Virus record (IMG/VR): IMGVR_UViG_3300009419_000078 | Span: 1 to 26,158 of that record | Direction: 5' to 3' (one strand) | DNA length: 26,158 nt | From: a virus | Part shown: in pieces, positions 7,768 through 16,817 of the stretch | Numbering within the stretch: the first letter of the stretch is position 1 | Layout: the number at the start of each line of letters is the position of its first letter | Notes under the pieces: generated by a model | What the model saw: only the letters and a program-made list of their open reading frames with translations | Database searches by the model: none | What the model was told of the DNA's origin: nothing | Position numbers and translations under genes: made by a program

Positions 7768-8418
7768 TTAAATAGTTGCAGTAGTTGCTTTTTTAACTGT
7801 AACAGTTAAAGTAACACTTCCACCAGTTTCGTTTGCAATAATAGTAATTGTTGCAGTTTTATCTTCAATCATTTGAGTTTTTCCAATAACTCGGAATTCA
7901 AATCCTGCTACTGCAATACTTTGTGCATCTTCATTATCTCCAATAAAACGAGGAGTAGTTGGAAGCACTGAGTTTTGTAAAACTTTAGTTACTTGTATAT
8001 CAGCAATCGTAGAATCAGACAATATTGCAGTATATCCTAAAGTTGCATTTCCGCCTTGGAAATTACTTGTATTTGGTGCAATAATTGCACTATCTCCTGG
8101 CGCTGATAATGTTATCGATGTATTACCAACATTTACAACCGGTATATTAGTTGTTTGTTTTGGCAATGTAATTAATTTATATTTCAATGCCTGCGTTTCA
8201 TCTGGAACTGCTTCTGTAATTGGCATATTTTCTATAATAGTACCATAATATGAAGTTCCTAGTGGATGATCTGAATTCCATAGTGAATAATCAATTTCAT
8301 CATCTCCTACTGCAAACTGAGTAATACTAAATGCACTACCTCCTTTAGCTAAAAGTTCACGTCCTTTTAATGTTAATATTGCGTCGACGGTTACGCTTGA
8401 ATTATCTAAATATCCCAT
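7768..8418 (-). CDS. Conserved phage structural protein with MGYLDNSSVTVDAILT N-terminus
   Basis: A 216-residue protein. The N-terminal half (LTLKGRELLAKG, ITQFAVGDDEIDYSLWN, then YYGTIIENMPITEA) fits a conserved phage structural family that I recognise from environmental T4-like phages, usually next to fibre genes. The C-terminal half is β-rich (VEDK-type Ig-like strands near ATITIIANETGGSVTLTVTV). It may be a fibre connector or small decoration protein. TATTTATA lies 21 bp upstream, and AAGG sits between it and the ATG. No enzyme motif is visible. Confidence 0.65.
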   Translation of the reverse strand: MGYLDNSSVTVDAILTLKGRELLAKGGSAFSITQFAVGDDEIDYSLWNSDHPLGTSYYGTIIENMPITEAVPDETQALKYKLITLPKQTTNIPVVNVGNTSITLSAPGDSAIIAPNTSNFQGGNATLGYTAILSDSTIADIQVTKVLQNSVLPTTPRFIGDNEDAQSIAVAGFEFRVIGKTQMIEDKTATITIIANETGGSVTLTVTVKKATTATI

Positions 8419-8438
8419 AATGTTTTAACCTTATTTTA

Positions 8439-8446
8439 TATAAATA
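8439..8446 (-). promoter_or_regulatory. Candidate late promoter (TATTTATA) for the 216-residue gene
   Basis: TATTTATA on the minus strand in the context GTATATTTATATAAAATAAGG, 21 bp before the ATG at 8418 and within the 49-bp gap after the 356-residue gene. Same orientation as the other sites. Confidence 0.6.
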
Positions 8447-8467
8447 TACATGTTATTGATTTTGATG

Positions 8468-9538
8468 TTAAACTAGTACAAAACTTCCTTGTTCTCCGTT
8501 ATTTTGGTAGATCAATTGATTTGGATTAGCAGATCGCCATTCTACGACCGGGCCACCATCCACTGTTTGAGTTGAATTTATATTAAATGCAGGACTAGTT
8601 AATTTAGATCCAGCATATCGATGATTATCAATACCTGTTGGTAAATAATCCTGGACATCAACTCGACTACCGGTCCATCTAGTTATAACTGCAGATCCCG
8701 TAATATATCTAGTATCAGATGCTAACAATTTAATTGTTGAATATACTCCAGTTAAATAAACAGGTAATTCACCCTCACTCATCCAATATGGAGTAGAAGC
8801 TGTTATATAAGTACTACCCGAATATATTAAATAATCATACGTATATGGTGTACCATCATATTTTTGCGCAGTCGATGATGTTAAATATCCTTGTAATTGA
8901 TCGTCATCCTCTGCAGAAATTTGTAAAATCTTCCCATCTACTTCGCCTAGGTATGTTATATATGCAGCCGATGCAGTTGGTGATATATTGTCAATTATAC
9001 ATGTATACGAATTATCAAATCTTTGTATTTTTGGAAGTATTGTATCTTTACTACGTTCTAAAATATTTGGTTGAATTAATATACCTGTTAATTTACTAGT
9101 ACGGGCAGGTAATAATTGGTCTAATTGTTTAAAGAATGATAAATCAAACAATGTAAACATGTTAATATATGCATTAATATCATTTTTATTAGAATATTTT
9201 TTCCAATAAGTTTGAGCAGCTTGCACTAGTCTAGGATATGAGTTTGCCTCAGTCATTCCTGGATCACCAATATATTGATCTAATTCAGTGAATCCCAATT
9301 GAGCAATGATATCTTCATCAATCATGGTTTGCGGAGAAAAGTATACGCCTATTTTTTTGCTGTCTAATGGAGCTTTATCAAATTGACTACGTTCTGCTCT
9401 AGTTTTAACATCTAATGTTCCTACCAATTCATTTTCTTCTAAACGAATTTTATTATCATCAAATGTACCAGCCCCTAATGATATAGAATCATAATAATAT
9501 GTTTCTTCGATTGAATCATATGGGGTTGCTATGTCCAT
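8468..9538 (-). CDS. Virion structural protein (likely downstream half of a split large protein)
   Basis: A 356-residue structural protein. The N-terminal third contains EETYYYDSISLG, NKIRLEENELVG, RAERSQFDKAPLDS, GVYFSPQTMIDEDIIAQLG and LDQYIGDPGM. From memory this pattern occurs near the C-terminal part of very large (more than 1000 residues) structural proteins in marine T4-like phages. Here it is a separate gene whose ATG overlaps the stop of the 824-residue gene (ATGGACATAG). Together the two genes would make about 1,180 residues, so they look like a split version of one polypeptide. The rest is β-rich with repeated [ST]GS motifs. A tail-fibre or baseplate-appendage role is inferred. Confidence 0.65.
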   Translation of the reverse strand: MDIATPYDSIEETYYYDSISLGAGTFDDNKIRLEENELVGTLDVKTRAERSQFDKAPLDSKKIGVYFSPQTMIDEDIIAQLGFTELDQYIGDPGMTEANSYPRLVQAAQTYWKKYSNKNDINAYINMFTLFDLSFFKQLDQLLPARTSKLTGILIQPNILERSKDTILPKIQRFDNSYTCIIDNISPTASAAYITYLGEVDGKILQISAEDDDQLQGYLTSSTAQKYDGTPYTYDYLIYSGSTYITASTPYWMSEGELPVYLTGVYSTIKLLASDTRYITGSAVITRWTGSRVDVQDYLPTGIDNHRYAGSKLTSPAFNINSTQTVDGGPVVEWRSANPNQLIYQNNGEQGSFVLV

Positions 9539-12003
9539 CCAGCAAATGAAGCAGAGATTGTCGACGCCTTAGGTTGATATCCACCTAAACTTGAAGTTAA
9601 TGTATGATTAATTTTTTGTGTTAATGGTAATCGAAATACTAGTTCGTCATATGCATCTAAATTTCCGTTATATGCTGCTGGTGCACTAACATGATTATTA
9701 AATGCTGAATCTAATAAACTCGAAGACCAAAATCGTAATTCTTGAATTTGTCCTAAAAGTCTACTTGCTCCTGCAGATGTACTTCCTAATGTCAATGATG
9801 CAGAAGCAGCAAACGATGCTGTAGCTGACGCTGAAACAGCGGCAACAATTTTACCATATTTGGATTTCTTAGTTATTAGATCTAAATTAGTGCCATTTGT
9901 TCGTAACATTGTAGTTAACCAACTACCATCAAATAATTCAATATTAGCAGAGCTAGTACCATTAATTTTCATAGTACCAAGTGTACCACTAGTATAATCT
10001 AATGTTACGGTATTTGAACCTATAGTAAATAAATTCATTGTACTAGGCATTGTTGGATATTTAATAACATCTGCTGTACGGAAACGTAATTCTACAGTAT
10101 TAATTGATTGTGAATAATTTACAGTAACAGTACCTGCACTACTACCACTTAAATCTAATGCATAATCAAAATTTAATTTTTTATATAATGGTACTCGTTC
10201 GAGTCTAGGTCCACCATATTCATTAATACTAATAAATGATTGCGGAATACCATAACAAGATAATAATGCCTGAATACTTCGTTTTGTTCCTTTAGACTTA
10301 AGTAATAACGGCAAATTATTAACAATTCTCCGCCAAACAGCGTATGTCATATCGCGGCCTGGTACAGAAGGATCGCCAACTGTATTAGATCCTGTAAGAG
10401 GAACTCCCGCTTCAGACGTGCCTAATACATATTTCCATAAATCTTGTGACTGATTTCCATCCGTTAACGTCCATCCAAATTGTTTTGCTACAGAATATAA
10501 CAATTCATTTGGCATACCTAGCTTAGGATTTTCTACTCGTTTATTAATTAACGACATATGATTAATATACGTGTATAAAATATCATAATGCTGTCCGAGC
10601 ATATTAACAAATGTAGATAATTGCTCATTATTAGCATCAAATCTAATATATTCTGGAATTGCATATATTAATGCATTTGAATTTAATGAATCATATAATG
10701 ATGCAGTTACAATTAAATTGTTATACCACGATGAAAAACTAGTACTATTAATAGAAGCTAACGTATATGGACTAGTAGCATTTGTTTTCGGTACGGGAGT
10801 TACATAACTGCCGGTAATTTGAATAACATTTGACGATTCTCTAGGTAAATCATATGTAGTTACCATGGAAGCTGACTGATAATACATATACTGTTCGAAT
10901 CCGTCAAATCCACCAATTAAATTAGTTTGTAAATTTAAAAAATCTTGAGCATTTGTAATCGCAACACTTCCGGAGATTAACGCTACCGCTGCACTTTGCG
11001 AAGTATAATATTCTAACAATTCTAATTTATATCTAAAATTAGCTAATCGTTCAGTTGCTGAGCTATAAAATATAAAATTATTGAAATCAGCATAGTTAAT
11101 GTTTAATTTTGTAGACGACAAACTTCCGGAGAAATATGAATCTACTAGTTGTTGTGACGTTTGAGTTGATGAACCCAGTAAGTCTGACCATGTTTTTAAT
11201 CCAGTATCATTTGATGTATTATATGCATATGATGCTTGCCAATTCGGACCTGATAATAATTTAGGTGATTGTACCAAGTTGTTAGCTAATACTATATTAA
11301 TTTTATCAATGTATGGATTTTTTAGTTCTGCAACTATCCAACATTTAAAATTAATATCAAATTCTAATGGTAATTGGTCTTTTAATTTAACATATATGTA
11401 TTCACCAATTACTACACTGTTAACAAATTGTATAGTTTGATTTCTACTAAAATTTAATAAGTATGATATAAACTTCGAATTTTTATCAATCGATGTTTGT
11501 TTTACCGTATCGATAAAATTAGTAATTTCTTGTAAAAATTTAGGATTACCTGAATCAATTGCGCGGAATCTTATTTCTGTACGATCTGGTGATATTTCAT
11601 CAATACATATCGTTTGTTGTTCATAACTACCAATTAAATTTTTGAAGAAGTTAACAACGATCGTATAATTACCATATGATAATTTCAACGTATCGAGTTG
11701 TTTTTTAAGATCTATCCCGATACCATTTTTAATTGATATCGACTTATTAGTAGTTTTATCAACAAATTCAGATAATTTAGTAACTTGTTGTATTTTGTGA
11801 TTACCTGTTATCCAAATATTTGATGAATATGCATGTAATTCTAATCTAATATCTTCTAAATTATTAGTAATTTCCGGGACAACTGGGAATTGATTAGACT
11901 CAAAATATGAAAATAATTGAGTTTCTATATCAGTAAATCGCTGTCCCGATGTTGATTTCGTTGCGAATTGAATTTGATCGATATTTTTATACTGCGTTAA
12001 CAT
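9529..12003 (-). CDS. Large tail/fibre structural protein with C-terminal LamG-like domain
   Basis: An 824-residue protein and the longest gene in the window. The N-terminus (QIQFATKSTSGQRFTDIETQLF) and the central GMPNELLYSVAKQFGWTL, RRIVNNLPLLLKSKGTKRSIQALLSCYGIP and INEYGGP motifs are characteristic of large structural proteins of marine T4-like phages; the KGT-x-RSI-x-ALLxCYGIP segment recalls phage tail proteins that contact the baseplate. Residues from about 610 to 790 form a concanavalin/LamG-like sandwich (VELRFRTADV early, LGQIQELRFWSSSL late). The last codons overlap the next gene by 10 bp. It lies just downstream of a 272-residue gene it overlaps by 17 bp. Specific location in the particle is unknown. 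Confidence 0.7.
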   Translation of the reverse strand: MLTQYKNIDQIQFATKSTSGQRFTDIETQLFSYFESNQFPVVPEITNNLEDIRLELHAYSSNIWITGNHKIQQVTKLSEFVDKTTNKSISIKNGIGIDLKKQLDTLKLSYGNYTIVVNFFKNLIGSYEQQTICIDEISPDRTEIRFRAIDSGNPKFLQEITNFIDTVKQTSIDKNSKFISYLLNFSRNQTIQFVNSVVIGEYIYVKLKDQLPLEFDINFKCWIVAELKNPYIDKINIVLANNLVQSPKLLSGPNWQASYAYNTSNDTGLKTWSDLLGSSTQTSQQLVDSYFSGSLSSTKLNINYADFNNFIFYSSATERLANFRYKLELLEYYTSQSAAVALISGSVAITNAQDFLNLQTNLIGGFDGFEQYMYYQSASMVTTYDLPRESSNVIQITGSYVTPVPKTNATSPYTLASINSTSFSSWYNNLIVTASLYDSLNSNALIYAIPEYIRFDANNEQLSTFVNMLGQHYDILYTYINHMSLINKRVENPKLGMPNELLYSVAKQFGWTLTDGNQSQDLWKYVLGTSEAGVPLTGSNTVGDPSVPGRDMTYAVWRRIVNNLPLLLKSKGTKRSIQALLSCYGIPQSFISINEYGGPRLERVPLYKKLNFDYALDLSGSSAGTVTVNYSQSINTVELRFRTADVIKYPTMPSTMNLFTIGSNTVTLDYTSGTLGTMKINGTSSANIELFDGSWLTTMLRTNGTNLDLITKKSKYGKIVAAVSASATASFAASASLTLGSTSAGASRLLGQIQELRFWSSSLLDSAFNNHVSAPAAYNGNLDAYDELVFRLPLTQKINHTLTSSLGGYQPKASTISASFAGWT

Positions 12004-12805
12004 TTATTTCCTGATTCCAAAGATCTACATTTTTACTAGCATCGGATATTACCCAATATGATTGTATACTATTAATGGTGTGATATTGTGTATTATTATT
12101 TTGTCCTGATTTAGCACCTATTGAAAAAGTATCACTGATATCAAATTCTGAATTAGGAATAATGACATCAATAATTAAATTTTGAACTTCATATTGATTA
12201 ATTGACCCTAAAACTGTAGGTTGAAATTGCGAAGTATTTGCATAAGTAAGGTACTCTCTATTTACTCCATTACTATTTGTGTTAATTATAGAAAAATAAG
12301 CGGTACCATAACCCGGAGTTGAATCATATCGATGTTGCAAGTTAATTCTAAATCTTAAATCAACCCCAGAATTTTTAATTTCTTTTGTAATATAATATGC
12401 ATTTGTAGTTTTTTGTAAATCACCTTCTTCAACATCATCCATTAAAATACCGGAATATGTGTCACCCTCTACAATCCTAGAATCTGCAGATGGTGCATAT
12501 CTAGCAAATATTGGGTCTGCAAGTTGAATATCTAAATCTAAATTAGTATCTAAGCTTATCGGATCAATAACATTGCTAACAGTAGCTGGAAATTTAAAAT
12601 ATCTAAATTGTGTATCAATAACTGGTAAGACTGATTTATTTAAAATTCCATAAGCGATGCCTTCAATTGTCAATATAGAAGAATCACCGTCTACAATAAT
12701 ATTACCAGCAGTATCCCTAGGATTAACAGAATCATTATTAGAAACTGTAGTTAACCCATTAATGATATATTTTGTATCCTTAAATTTTGAAACACTATCT
12801 GCCAT
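11987..12805 (-). CDS. Virion structural protein, unknown (272 residues)
   Basis: No named family recognised. The protein is β-rich and acidic, with MADSVSKFKDTKYIINGLTT at the start, GDSSILTIEGIAYGIL near residue 40 and a short strand-rich body. It is tightly embedded: its ATG shares a base with the stop of the upstream gene (TAATG junction), and its end overlaps the 824-residue gene by 17 bp. This argues for fixed-stoichiometry expression in the fibre/baseplate operon. Most likely a tail or fibre component, by position only. Confidence 0.6.
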   Translation of the reverse strand: MADSVSKFKDTKYIINGLTTVSNNDSVNPRDTAGNIIVDGDSSILTIEGIAYGILNKSVLPVIDTQFRYFKFPATVSNVIDPISLDTNLDLDIQLADPIFARYAPSADSRIVEGDTYSGILMDDVEEGDLQKTTNAYYITKEIKNSGVDLRFRINLQHRYDSTPGYGTAYFSIINTNSNGVNREYLTYANTSQFQPTVLGSINQYEVQNLIIDVIIPNSEFDISDTFSIGAKSGQNNNTQYHTINSIQSYWVISDASKNVDLWNQEINVNAV

Positions 12806-13929
12806 TATCTAACTACTTTAAAATAAATGTCATCATCAACATACTGAACAGTAAAACCATCTACTATTTTTATTTGTAAACGATAATACCGTTCTGGTAA
12901 AAATCCGTTCATATCGACGTGAATAAAATTACTTGTACTATCACAACTTATTTTAGTATAAATATTATCATACGGAATAATGACTTCATCTGTAGCTGCA
13001 TCTTTAATTGAATAATATGATGCCGTAGATAAAAACTTAATTGTTTCTATAGGAAATAAATTTGTAGGAGATTTTCTAGGATATTTATCCCGTGCATATA
13101 ATCTAATTTTTGCTACTTCTGTATCTTTATAGACAGGTTTTAACTGCGTATATATTATATATGACTCTAAGTCTACCGGAGCTAACGATCCTGTTGTAAA
13201 TGCACTGTTATCAAAGTACATCGTTAACTTAGGAACATATATTGTATGTGTATCTCTACTAAAATATCGTATAAATCCTTTTACATTATCATTAACCTCA
13301 TCAGCATCTGAATACTGTAATAAAAATCCGTGATTTGGTATAGTTGCACCACTACTTCCACTTATCCATATTTTAATAGCAGCAGTAACATCCATGTTGA
13401 TGTCTGTTGTTCTAGAAGAAAATGATTCAGATGTTACTAACCCAACAGACGAGCTACCTACCAAAATAGATCCAGACTGATACAGATAATTAGCACCTGT
13501 GCCAGAACCTGTTATATATAATGTACTTGTGCCTACTTGTGTATTACTACCAGAGATCCAATTGGAGCCACTATTAGAACCACTCCAAGATGCACCATCG
13601 GTAGTTAATGATGAAACTGTACCGGTACCATTAATCCAGGCCTGTCCTGCTATTTTTGCAAATATCGAATAATCTGATGGTAAATTTTTTGCATGTGATG
13701 TATATAATTGTAAAATAAATTTGCAATCATTAACTGTTTTTCCATATGTTGCTAATGATGCTGAAATTTCAGCCATATCAAATTTAAGTAAACCCCTAGA
13801 TTTCAATAACGTGCTACCATCAGTTCCTAGACGTTTGCCGATTTCAATTATTTCATCTAATCCAGTATTATATGTTGGTGCTGATTCATATAATGTAGTA
13901 TCTTTTTCTGCATAAAATATTCTAAACAT
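12805..13929 (-). CDS. Virion structural protein with DNRLRE-like N-terminal motif
   Basis: A 374-residue protein. The beginning (FRIFYAEKDTTLYESAP, then GLDEIIEIGKRLG and SRGLLKFDM) resembles the DNRLRE pattern found in secreted and surface β-sandwich proteins (D-x-T-[IL]-Y-x-x-x-P ... E-x-x-x-[IV]-G ... R-x-[LY]-[LV]-x-F-D). A Ser/Gly-rich region with many SGS/TGS motifs fills residues about 105-215, and a second β-rich domain (about 250-374, from YIIYTQLKPVYKDTEV) ends the protein. AAGGAAA precedes the ATG at 13929, 8 bp after the gp6-like gene. Its position next to baseplate genes suggests a baseplate-attached fibre or appendage. Confidence 0.62.
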   Translation of the reverse strand: MFRIFYAEKDTTLYESAPTYNTGLDEIIEIGKRLGTDGSTLLKSRGLLKFDMAEISASLATYGKTVNDCKFILQLYTSHAKNLPSDYSIFAKIAGQAWINGTGTVSSLTTDGASWSGSNSGSNWISGSNTQVGTSTLYITGSGTGANYLYQSGSILVGSSSVGLVTSESFSSRTTDINMDVTAAIKIWISGSSGATIPNHGFLLQYSDADEVNDNVKGFIRYFSRDTHTIYVPKLTMYFDNSAFTTGSLAPVDLESYIIYTQLKPVYKDTEVAKIRLYARDKYPRKSPTNLFPIETIKFLSTASYYSIKDAATDEVIIPYDNIYTKISCDSTSNFIHVDMNGFLPERYYRLQIKIVDGFTVQYVDDDIYFKVVR

Positions 13930-13937
13930 GTATTTCC

Positions 13938-15818
13938 TTAATAATTTACAACTCGACCTTTAATATCTTGATTTAAAAATTTAACTTCAAATATACTAGG
14001 ATCTAGTGATGGATAAATAATTCCGTTTTTAGTAGCAGTTAATAAATCATACGCATTGCCTGAATAATTTAATGTCGTATCATATAAATTATTAAATGTT
14101 ATATTAACAACATTTAGTACTCCGGAGATATTACTTATCGTATTTAATATATCAGATTTTATAATTGGCTGATTAATTTGCCATTTATCTATATCAAAAT
14201 ATGATTTAAGTGAATCAATACATTTTAATAATACTTCGTTACTATTATAATTAGATAATACCGTAATTTCAAATTGTATACCTATATTAATAATAAATGC
14301 ATCTTTAATATTTACAGCATCAGTTAAAATTCTATATTGATCTAAATATGTTTTTAAATTTTCTTTAACTGCTGTATTTAGTGATACTAATTGTTTATTT
14401 TGATCAAAGCCTAAAATATACATATTCATTGCTAATGGATTAGCAATTCTAGATTGTTGTAGATCAGCTTGTGCTATCTGATCATCTGGAACTATATATG
14501 CTTTCGCAACACTTCCAAATCTTGCTGGCATTGAATATGTTCGTATAATATAATCTTCAAGAGTTACTAATCTATTTTGTGTTGCAAAATTAGCTAATGC
14601 ATTATTTTTTATGTCTTGTAATGTGTCAGAAAGCTTTGCGCCTGTTGCTGGTTCTGGATTATTAACGGTAATTGTAGATTTAATAAAATTAGATGCTGGC
14701 TGACTTAATGTTGAATTAACATCATCATTAAAAATGATATTATCAATAATAGTTAATACATTGGCTGAAACATTATCTTGAATGCCATTTCCTACCGTAT
14801 ATGTTACCGTTAATGTAGTATTCGACGGAGCTTGTCCATATGTCCTAGTATATAAAAAATTAGACGGGTCAATGTCGACATCTATAGTTCTACGAAAACT
14901 TGCTAGACCATTTCCTACATTTGTTGGGTTTGGAATTATTTCTTCATCATTATTATCTGAAACACCTGCTCCGAATTGTATCTCTAATTTATTATCGCTT
15001 CGAAGTCTAGTTATAAACCGTTTAGCAGTTTTCTTCATTTTTAATAAATTAGGAGCTGATGATCGGTATATTGATAATTCTGGATCATTTTCCGCTAAAT
15101 TCGGAACTGATTCGAATATTGTATCTTGAGCTAAATATGGAACTTCAAACCAATTATCGCCATCTGACTCCGTAACGGACACAATTTCTATAACATTGAT
15201 ATCAGGTATTACAACGGCATCATACGCAATTGGACTAGTAAATGTATATGGAATTGTTTTGATATTTCCAGAAACTGCTTTTACTTGTTTTTTTAGTAAG
15301 AAATAAGTTGGTTGTGATGTTGTTGGATTAGTTTCATATACAGTAACAACGGTTGGGTCAATCGATGATGAATATGAAAACTCAATTGAATCTAATGTTC
15401 TAAATACAGAACTGCCGTTATTTTGTTTAATACGCATTCCTGGTTTGATTGATACTGCATAATTAAAATCCGGGGCAACTGTGCTACCTACTCCGATTGC
15501 TGGCAATAATTGATACACGTCTAACATTACATATGCCGGTATACTATTTTTTGGTGTATACCCTAAAGTTTTTGCGATATCATAAATATTAGTTCGTTCA
15601 GATGCTTGTTCTAGTAATGATTCTTTTAAATTATTGTCGACATAATACGATAAAACATCCCCTACATATGATGCTAATTCCATAAACAACATCCCGGGAG
15701 ACGAGTCATTAAAATCAGTATATGTAGCAGGAAAATATTGTTTTGTAAAATCTATTAAATTTTTACGAAACTGCCCAAAATCTTTATTAAGATATGATAT
15801 ATCTTTTTTATTTTCCAT
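13938..15818 (-). CDS. 6: Baseplate wedge protein, T4 gp6-like (baseplate J family)
   Basis: A 626-residue homologue of the T4 gp6 / baseplate J family, which builds the inner iris of the baseplate wedge (T4 gp6 is 660 residues). The N-terminus is diagnostic: YLNKDFGQFRKNLIDFTKQY, DFNDSSPGMLFMELASYVGDVLSYYVDNNLKES, then the ERTNIYDIAKTLGYTPK helix. The middle has the ITRLRSDNKLEIQFGAGVSD strand region, and the later VTLEDYIIRTYSMPARFGSVAKAYI motif is the classic gp6 'ED[YF]...P..G...KA' segment. AAAGGAA stands before the ATG. It sits 18 bp downstream of the gp25-like gene, the order seen in T4-like baseplate clusters. Confidence 0.92.
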   Translation of the reverse strand: MENKKDISYLNKDFGQFRKNLIDFTKQYFPATYTDFNDSSPGMLFMELASYVGDVLSYYVDNNLKESLLEQASERTNIYDIAKTLGYTPKNSIPAYVMLDVYQLLPAIGVGSTVAPDFNYAVSIKPGMRIKQNNGSSVFRTLDSIEFSYSSSIDPTVVTVYETNPTTSQPTYFLLKKQVKAVSGNIKTIPYTFTSPIAYDAVVIPDINVIEIVSVTESDGDNWFEVPYLAQDTIFESVPNLAENDPELSIYRSSAPNLLKMKKTAKRFITRLRSDNKLEIQFGAGVSDNNDEEIIPNPTNVGNGLASFRRTIDVDIDPSNFLYTRTYGQAPSNTTLTVTYTVGNGIQDNVSANVLTIIDNIIFNDDVNSTLSQPASNFIKSTITVNNPEPATGAKLSDTLQDIKNNALANFATQNRLVTLEDYIIRTYSMPARFGSVAKAYIVPDDQIAQADLQQSRIANPLAMNMYILGFDQNKQLVSLNTAVKENLKTYLDQYRILTDAVNIKDAFIINIGIQFEITVLSNYNSNEVLLKCIDSLKSYFDIDKWQINQPIIKSDILNTISNISGVLNVVNITFNNLYDTTLNYSGNAYDLLTATKNGIIYPSLDPSIFEVKFLNQDIKGRVVNY

Positions 15819-15836
15819 AGTATTATATTCCTTTTA

Positions 15837-16265
15837 TTAAACTACTAGTTGTCCTTGATTATCTAGTGATATTCCAATCTGTTGTTCCAGATACCCCGAT
15901 GAAAAAGTAATAGTTATCGTTATTTGATGATTTAAGTTAGGGTCATCATCAGCTGTTAATACATTGATATCTATTAATGTTATATACGGTAGCCACTGAC
16001 TAACAGGGGCTGTTATTGCGTCAATAACATCTTGTTTTCGATCTTCATTATTTGGTTCGAAAATAATATTTAATAAATTGGTACCATACGTTGGAGAATT
16101 ATATCGTTCGCCAATTCGCGTTAATAATAAATTTTTTAAATTATTTAATGCTTGGTTGTCAGAATCGCGGATTGAATCAAATACACCTGGCCTATCAAAT
16201 GATATTGACACGCCTAGGGCAATATCTGGATTATCAGGTGACGCTACTTGAATTTGATATCCCAC
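15837..16265 (-). CDS. 25: Baseplate wedge protein, T4 gp25-like
   Basis: A 142-residue member of the gp25/lysozyme-like wedge family (T4 gp25 is 132 residues), a conserved part of contractile baseplates. Key pattern: LLTRIGERYNSPTYGTNLLNIIFEPN, then a helix and VSQWLPYITLIDINV, followed by two edge strands (HQITITITFSSGYLEQQIGI). The start is GTG at 16265, preceded by AAAAAAGGATAAT; no in-frame ATG lies nearby that would keep the conserved N-terminus. It is 6 bp downstream of the 172-residue gene. Confidence 0.9.
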   Translation of the reverse strand: MGYQIQVASPDNPDIALGVSISFDRPGVFDSIRDSDNQALNNLKNLLLTRIGERYNSPTYGTNLLNIIFEPNNEDRKQDVIDAITAPVSQWLPYITLIDINVLTADDDPNLNHQITITITFSSGYLEQQIGISLDNQGQLVV

Positions 16266-16271
16266 GTTACA

Positions 16272-16790
16272 TTATCCTTTTTTATTATTTATTGCTTTCA
16301 TTAATTGTGAATAATCTCGAGTCATTGCCTTTGCTACTTCTGGGGCAACTTCATATGTTTTACCTGTTTCTGGGTCTTCCATTACTTTAGGAGCAGATGC
16401 TGTTGAGTTATTCGTATTTTGTCGCATCATTCCAAATCCACGAGCATCATTTGACGTCATATGAATATCATCCATTCCTTCATTCATAAGATCTGCAAAA
16501 CTATTCATTGCGCCTGGCTGTTGTTCTGATAATGCATCTGTTTCATTTAAGATGTTAGCCCATTTATTTTCCGTAAACTGTACGCGTTTCTTTTCTGGTG
16601 CTATTTGTTTAGGTCTATTATTAACCAAATTACTGTTTGTTTTAGGCTTATTATTAACTATCGGCTGTGTCGTCGCAGTTATTTCATTGATTGTAGATTG
16701 TAACCCTTCGCGAAGAATCTCTGTTAATTCTTCTTTAATAACTTGTCGTACGGCTACTTTAAGTGCTTTTATTAATGTTTTTGAATCCAT
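16272..16790 (-). CDS. Unknown protein next to gp25, helical N-terminus and disordered middle
   Basis: 172 residues, no named family. The first 35 residues are a charged amphipathic helix (IKALKVAVRQVIKEELTEIL); then follows an Asn/Pro/Lys-rich low-complexity linker (about 42-72), FTENKWANILNETD, and a C-terminal helix (YEVAPEVAKAMTRDYSQLMKAI). This design (helix, flexible linker, helix) suits a scaffold, chaperone or assembly protein. It is read from a TATTTATA site only 14 bp upstream, without a Shine-Dalgarno sequence, and lies first in the run leading into gp25 and gp6. Confidence 0.6.
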   Translation of the reverse strand: MDSKTLIKALKVAVRQVIKEELTEILREGLQSTINEITATTQPIVNNKPKTNSNLVNNRPKQIAPEKKRVQFTENKWANILNETDALSEQQPGAMNSFADLMNEGMDDIHMTSNDARGFGMMRQNTNNSTASAPKVMEDPETGKTYEVAPEVAKAMTRDYSQLMKAINNKKG

Positions 16791-16803
16791 ATGATAATTT
16801 TAT

Positions 16804-16811
16804 TATAAATA
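16804..16811 (-). promoter_or_regulatory. Candidate late promoter (TATTTATA) for the 172-residue/gp25/gp6 run
   Basis: TATTTATA in TTATATTTATAATAAAAT on the coding strand, 14 bp before the ATG at 16790. The short distance implies a very short or nearly leaderless mRNA if this is the promoter. Confidence 0.52.
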
Positions 16812-16817
16812 TAAGTA

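Noticed and set aside
8439-8446. Reading the octamer as a T4-type TATAAATA promoter on the plus strand
   Set aside because: No rightward gene follows this or the other minus-strand sites; orientation matches genes only when read as TATTTATA.
9520-9560. Programmed -1 frameshift joining the 824- and 356-residue proteins
   Set aside because: The frames differ by -1, but no X-XXY-YYZ heptamer or clear downstream structure is seen; a start/stop overlap explains the junction.
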